A stretch of DNA of 7,219 nucleotides from Burkholderiales bacterium. GTDB taxonomy: Bacteria; Pseudomonadota; Gammaproteobacteria; Burkholderiales; Burkholderiaceae_C. The DNA is taken from positions 1 to 7,219 of the forward strand of contig CANFYD010000185.1 of NCBI GenBank assembly GCA_947450745.1, given 5' to 3'. Of this stretch, positions 5,062 to 7,219 are shown piece by piece; the stretch's first letter is position 1; every line of letters begins with the position of its first letter. The notes under the pieces were generated by a model. It was not told the DNA's origin, did no database searches, and saw only the letters and a list, made by a program, of their open reading frames with translations. Made by a program: the position numbers and the translations under genes.

Positions 5062-7219
5062 ATGATGAAAGCAAGCTGGCAGGCCCGCGTGGCCGCCTTT
5101 GTGGTGCGCCGCCGCGTCAAGCCGGCCTTGGCCGACATGCGCAACATCGCTGCCGTGCGCGCCGCGTTCGGCAAGCCGCTGTCGGCCGCCAAGGGCGTGC
5201 GCTACAGCGCAGCCAGCGTGGGCGGCGTGGCCGGCGAATGGGTGGAGGCTGAGCGGCCCGCCGCCGGGCAAGCCGTCGTGGAGGGGCTAGCTGGCGAGGC
5301 GACCACCTTGCTGTACCTGCACGGTGGCGGTTTTGTCGGCTGCTCCGCGCGCACCCACCGGCCGCTGACGGCGGCTTTTGCCTTGCAAGGCTTGCGCGTG
5401 TTTGCGCCCGACTACCGGTTGGCACCGGAGCACCCGTTTCCCGCCGCCCCCCAGGACGCTCTGGCGGTCTACCGCGCCCTGCGTGCCGCCGCGCCGCACA
5501 GCCGCATCGTGGTGGCAGGCGACAGCGCCGGCGGCAACCTCGCTTTGGGCCTGCTGCTGGCGCTGCGGGACAGCGGCGAGGCCTTGCCGGCGGCAGCGGC
5601 GCTGTTCTCGCCGGCGCTGGACCTGACCGGCGGCAGCCCGTCGATCACGCTCAACGCCGGTCGCGATGCGATGTTCGACCCCGCGCAATTGCCGCACCTG
5701 ACCGAAGCCTATCTGGCCGGTGCCGACCCGACCCAGCCGCTCGCCTCGCCGTTGTTCGGCGACATGGTGGGCCTGCCGCCGCTGCTGCTGCATGTGGGCG
5801 AATCTGAGCTGCTGCGCGATGACTCGATCCGGCTGGCGCAAAAGGCGCGCGAGGCCGGTGTGACGGTCGAGCTGCAGGTCTTTGCGGGCGTGGCCCATGT
5901 CTGGCAACTGGTGCGACAGTTGCCGGAATCGCGCCGCTCGGTGCGTGCGGCAGCGGCCTTTTTGCGCAGCGCCGAGCGCTCCGATCGGCCTGAGGAGTTG
6001 GATGTGCTGATCGTCGGCGCGGGCCTGTCGGGCATCGGCGCGGCGGTGCATTTGCAGCGTGATTGCCCGGACAAATCCTTTGCCTTGCTGGAAGCGCGCG
6101 ACGTGATCGGCGGCACCTGGGATTTGTTCCGCTACCCCGGTGTCCGCTCCGACTCCGACATGTACACCCTGGGCTACGAGTTCAAGCCCTGGCGTGCGGC
6201 CAAGGCGATTGCCGACGGCCCGGCCATTCGCGACTACATCCGCGAGACCGCCGTCGAACACGGCATCGGCGCCCATATCCGCACCCAGCACCGCCTGCTC
6301 AGCGCCGACTGGTCGGCCACTGACGGCCGCTGGACGGTGGAGATCGAACGCGGCCCACTGCGCCAACGCGTGCAAATGAAGCCGCGCTTCTTGCTGTTCT
6401 GCAGTGGCTATTACAGCTATGCGCAGGGCCATCGGCCGCAGTTCCCGGGGCAAGATCAGTTCACCGGTACGCTGGTGCACCCGCAGTTCTGGCCCGCCGG
6501 GCTGGACTATGCGGGCAAGCAGGTGGTGGTGATCGGCAGCGGTGCCACGGCCGTCACGCTGGTGCCCGAGATGGCGCGCCGCGCCGCGCACGTGACGATG
6601 TTGCAGCGCTCGCCGTCCTATGTGGTGGCCCGGCCCGCCACCGACGCCGTTGCTGAAGTCCTCAAACACTGGCTGCCGATGGGCTTGGCCTATCGGCTGA
6701 TCCGGAGCAAGAACATCGTCGTCGGCCAGTACTTTTACCGTTTGATGCGCAAATACCCGGAGCAGGCCAAGGCCCGTTTGCTCAGCATGGCGAGCGAGGC
6801 GCTCGGCCCGCAATTCGACGTGGCCAAGCACTTCACCCCGCACTACAAGCCCTGGGATCAGCGCCTCTGCCTGGTGCCCGACGGCGACCTGTTCCAGGCC
6901 TTGCGCGATGGCCGTGCGTCGGTGGCGACCGAGCAGATCGAGACCTTCACGCCGCAAGGCATACGGCTGCGTTCCGGCCAACTGCTGCCCGCCGACGTGA
7001 TCGTCAGCGCCACCGGTCTGCAACTCAATTTGCTGGGCGATGTAAAACTCAGCCTGGACGGCGTGCCGGTCGACCCGTCCGGCTTGCTGGTCTACAAGGG
7101 CATGATGTTCGGCGGCCTGCCCAACCTGGCCAACACCTTCGGCTACACCAATGCCAGCTGGACGCTGAAAGCCGACCTGACGGCGCGTTACTTCTGCCGC
7201 GTGCTGCGCCACCTGGACC
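5062..7219 (+). CDS. Fused alpha/beta hydrolase (HSL/LipR type) and EthA/MymA-like FAD monooxygenase, 3' truncated by window edge
   Basis: One frame runs without a stop from ATG 5062 (or ATG 5065) to the window end, giving 719 residues. Residues about 1-302 are a complete hormone-sensitive-lipase-type esterase: oxyanion motif HGGGF (87-91), DYRLAPEHPFPAA (117-129), nucleophile S155 in GDSAGG, acid region GESELLRDD (E249 where Asp is usual) and H279 in AHVW. After a linker of about 10 residues (303-312) comes a class B flavin monooxygenase: FAD motif GAGLSGIG (319-326), GGTWDLFRYPG (350-360), the Baeyer-Villiger/FMO fingerprint FTGTLVHPQFWP (467-478), NADPH motif GSGATA (492-497) and SATGL (649-653). 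The second half closely resembles M. tuberculosis EthA as I remember it, including WDQRLCLVP and GYTNASWTLKADL. About 80 residues seem to be missing at the right edge. The oxygenase would turn a ketone into an ester and the hydrolase would cleave it. The Shine-Dalgarno site is weak. Confidence 0.92.
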   Translation, partial: MMKASWQARVAAFVVRRRVKPALADMRNIAAVRAAFGKPLSAAKGVRYSAASVGGVAGEWVEAERPAAGQAVVEGLAGEATTLLYLHGGGFVGCSARTHRPLTAAFALQGLRVFAPDYRLAPEHPFPAAPQDALAVYRALRAAAPHSRIVVAGDSAGGNLALGLLLALRDSGEALPAAAALFSPALDLTGGSPSITLNAGRDAMFDPAQLPHLTEAYLAGADPTQPLASPLFGDMVGLPPLLLHVGESELLRDDSIRLAQKAREAGVTVELQVFAGVAHVWQLVRQLPESRRSVRAAAAFLRSAERSDRPEELDVLIVGAGLSGIGAAVHLQRDCPDKSFALLEARDVIGGTWDLFRYPGVRSDSDMYTLGYEFKPWRAAKAIADGPAIRDYIRETAVEHGIGAHIRTQHRLLSADWSATDGRWTVEIERGPLRQRVQMKPRFLLFCSGYYSYAQGHRPQFPGQDQFTGTLVHPQFWPAGLDYAGKQVVVIGSGATAVTLVPEMARRAAHVTMLQRSPSYVVARPATDAVAEVLKHWLPMGLAYRLIRSKNIVVGQYFYRLMRKYPEQAKARLLSMASEALGPQFDVAKHFTPHYKPWDQRLCLVPDGDLFQALRDGRASVATEQIETFTPQGIRLRSGQLLPADVIVSATGLQLNLLGDVKLSLDGVPVDPSGLLVYKGMMFGGLPNLANTFGYTNASWTLKADLTARYFCRVLRHLD
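5992..6006 (+). promoter_or_regulatory. Shine-Dalgarno-like sequence at the hydrolase-monooxygenase junction
   Basis: GAGGAG at 5992-5997 lies 6 bases before GTG 6004, exactly where the second domain begins (VLIVGAG). The bases encode E311 and E312 of the linker, so this may be chance. It may instead be a relic of the start of a once separate monooxygenase gene, or an active internal start producing a free monooxygenase. Confidence 0.25.

Noticed and set aside
5287..7212. Very long open frame on the minus strand (641 codons)
   Set aside because: It is antisense to the hydrolase-monooxygenase gene, whose motifs are unmistakable. The translation is rich in Arg, His, Gln and Gly with no recognisable motif, as expected from the opposite strand of GC-rich coding DNA.

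Overview
The window is GC-rich and densely coded. Every gene I can support lies on the + strand. Codon use, the RcnA-type metal exporter, and the MaoC-Pta/AckA pair suggest a betaproteobacterium, probably Burkholderiales. That is an inference from gene content and composition; no rRNA or other marker gene is present.

Left part (1-3139): the 3' end of a nickel/cobalt exporter gene (rcnA) is followed 60 bases later by a two-gene acyl-phosphate module. The first gene encodes a fused MaoC-type (R)-enoyl-CoA hydratase and phosphate acyltransferase. The second encodes an acetate/butyrate kinase and starts 10 bases downstream. Together they can turn an acyl-CoA into an acyl-phosphate and then into a free acid plus ATP. 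A GC-rich stem-loop lies after the kinase stop.

Middle (3140-4166): the longest gap between confident genes (290 bases) holds a sigma70-like promoter. Its -10 box lies inside a 27-base near-perfect inverted repeat, which looks like a repressor operator. Just downstream is what appears to be a frameshifted remnant of a small membrane or secreted peptide gene. A hypothetical protein follows, with one hydrophobic segment at each end.

Right part (4167-7219): a classical short-chain dehydrogenase/reductase is followed by one uninterrupted reading frame that runs off the window. This frame joins a complete hormone-sensitive-lipase-type alpha/beta hydrolase to an EthA/MymA-like FAD monooxygenase (Baeyer-Villiger type). 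SDR, esterase and Baeyer-Villiger monooxygenase form a logical chain: alcohol to ketone, ketone to ester, ester to acid plus alcohol. The same three families occur as separate genes in the mycobacterial mymA-lipR-sadH cluster. Here the esterase and monooxygenase are covalently fused, which is the most striking feature of the window. The genes from 3257 onward are probably one transcription unit driven by the operator-controlled promoter.
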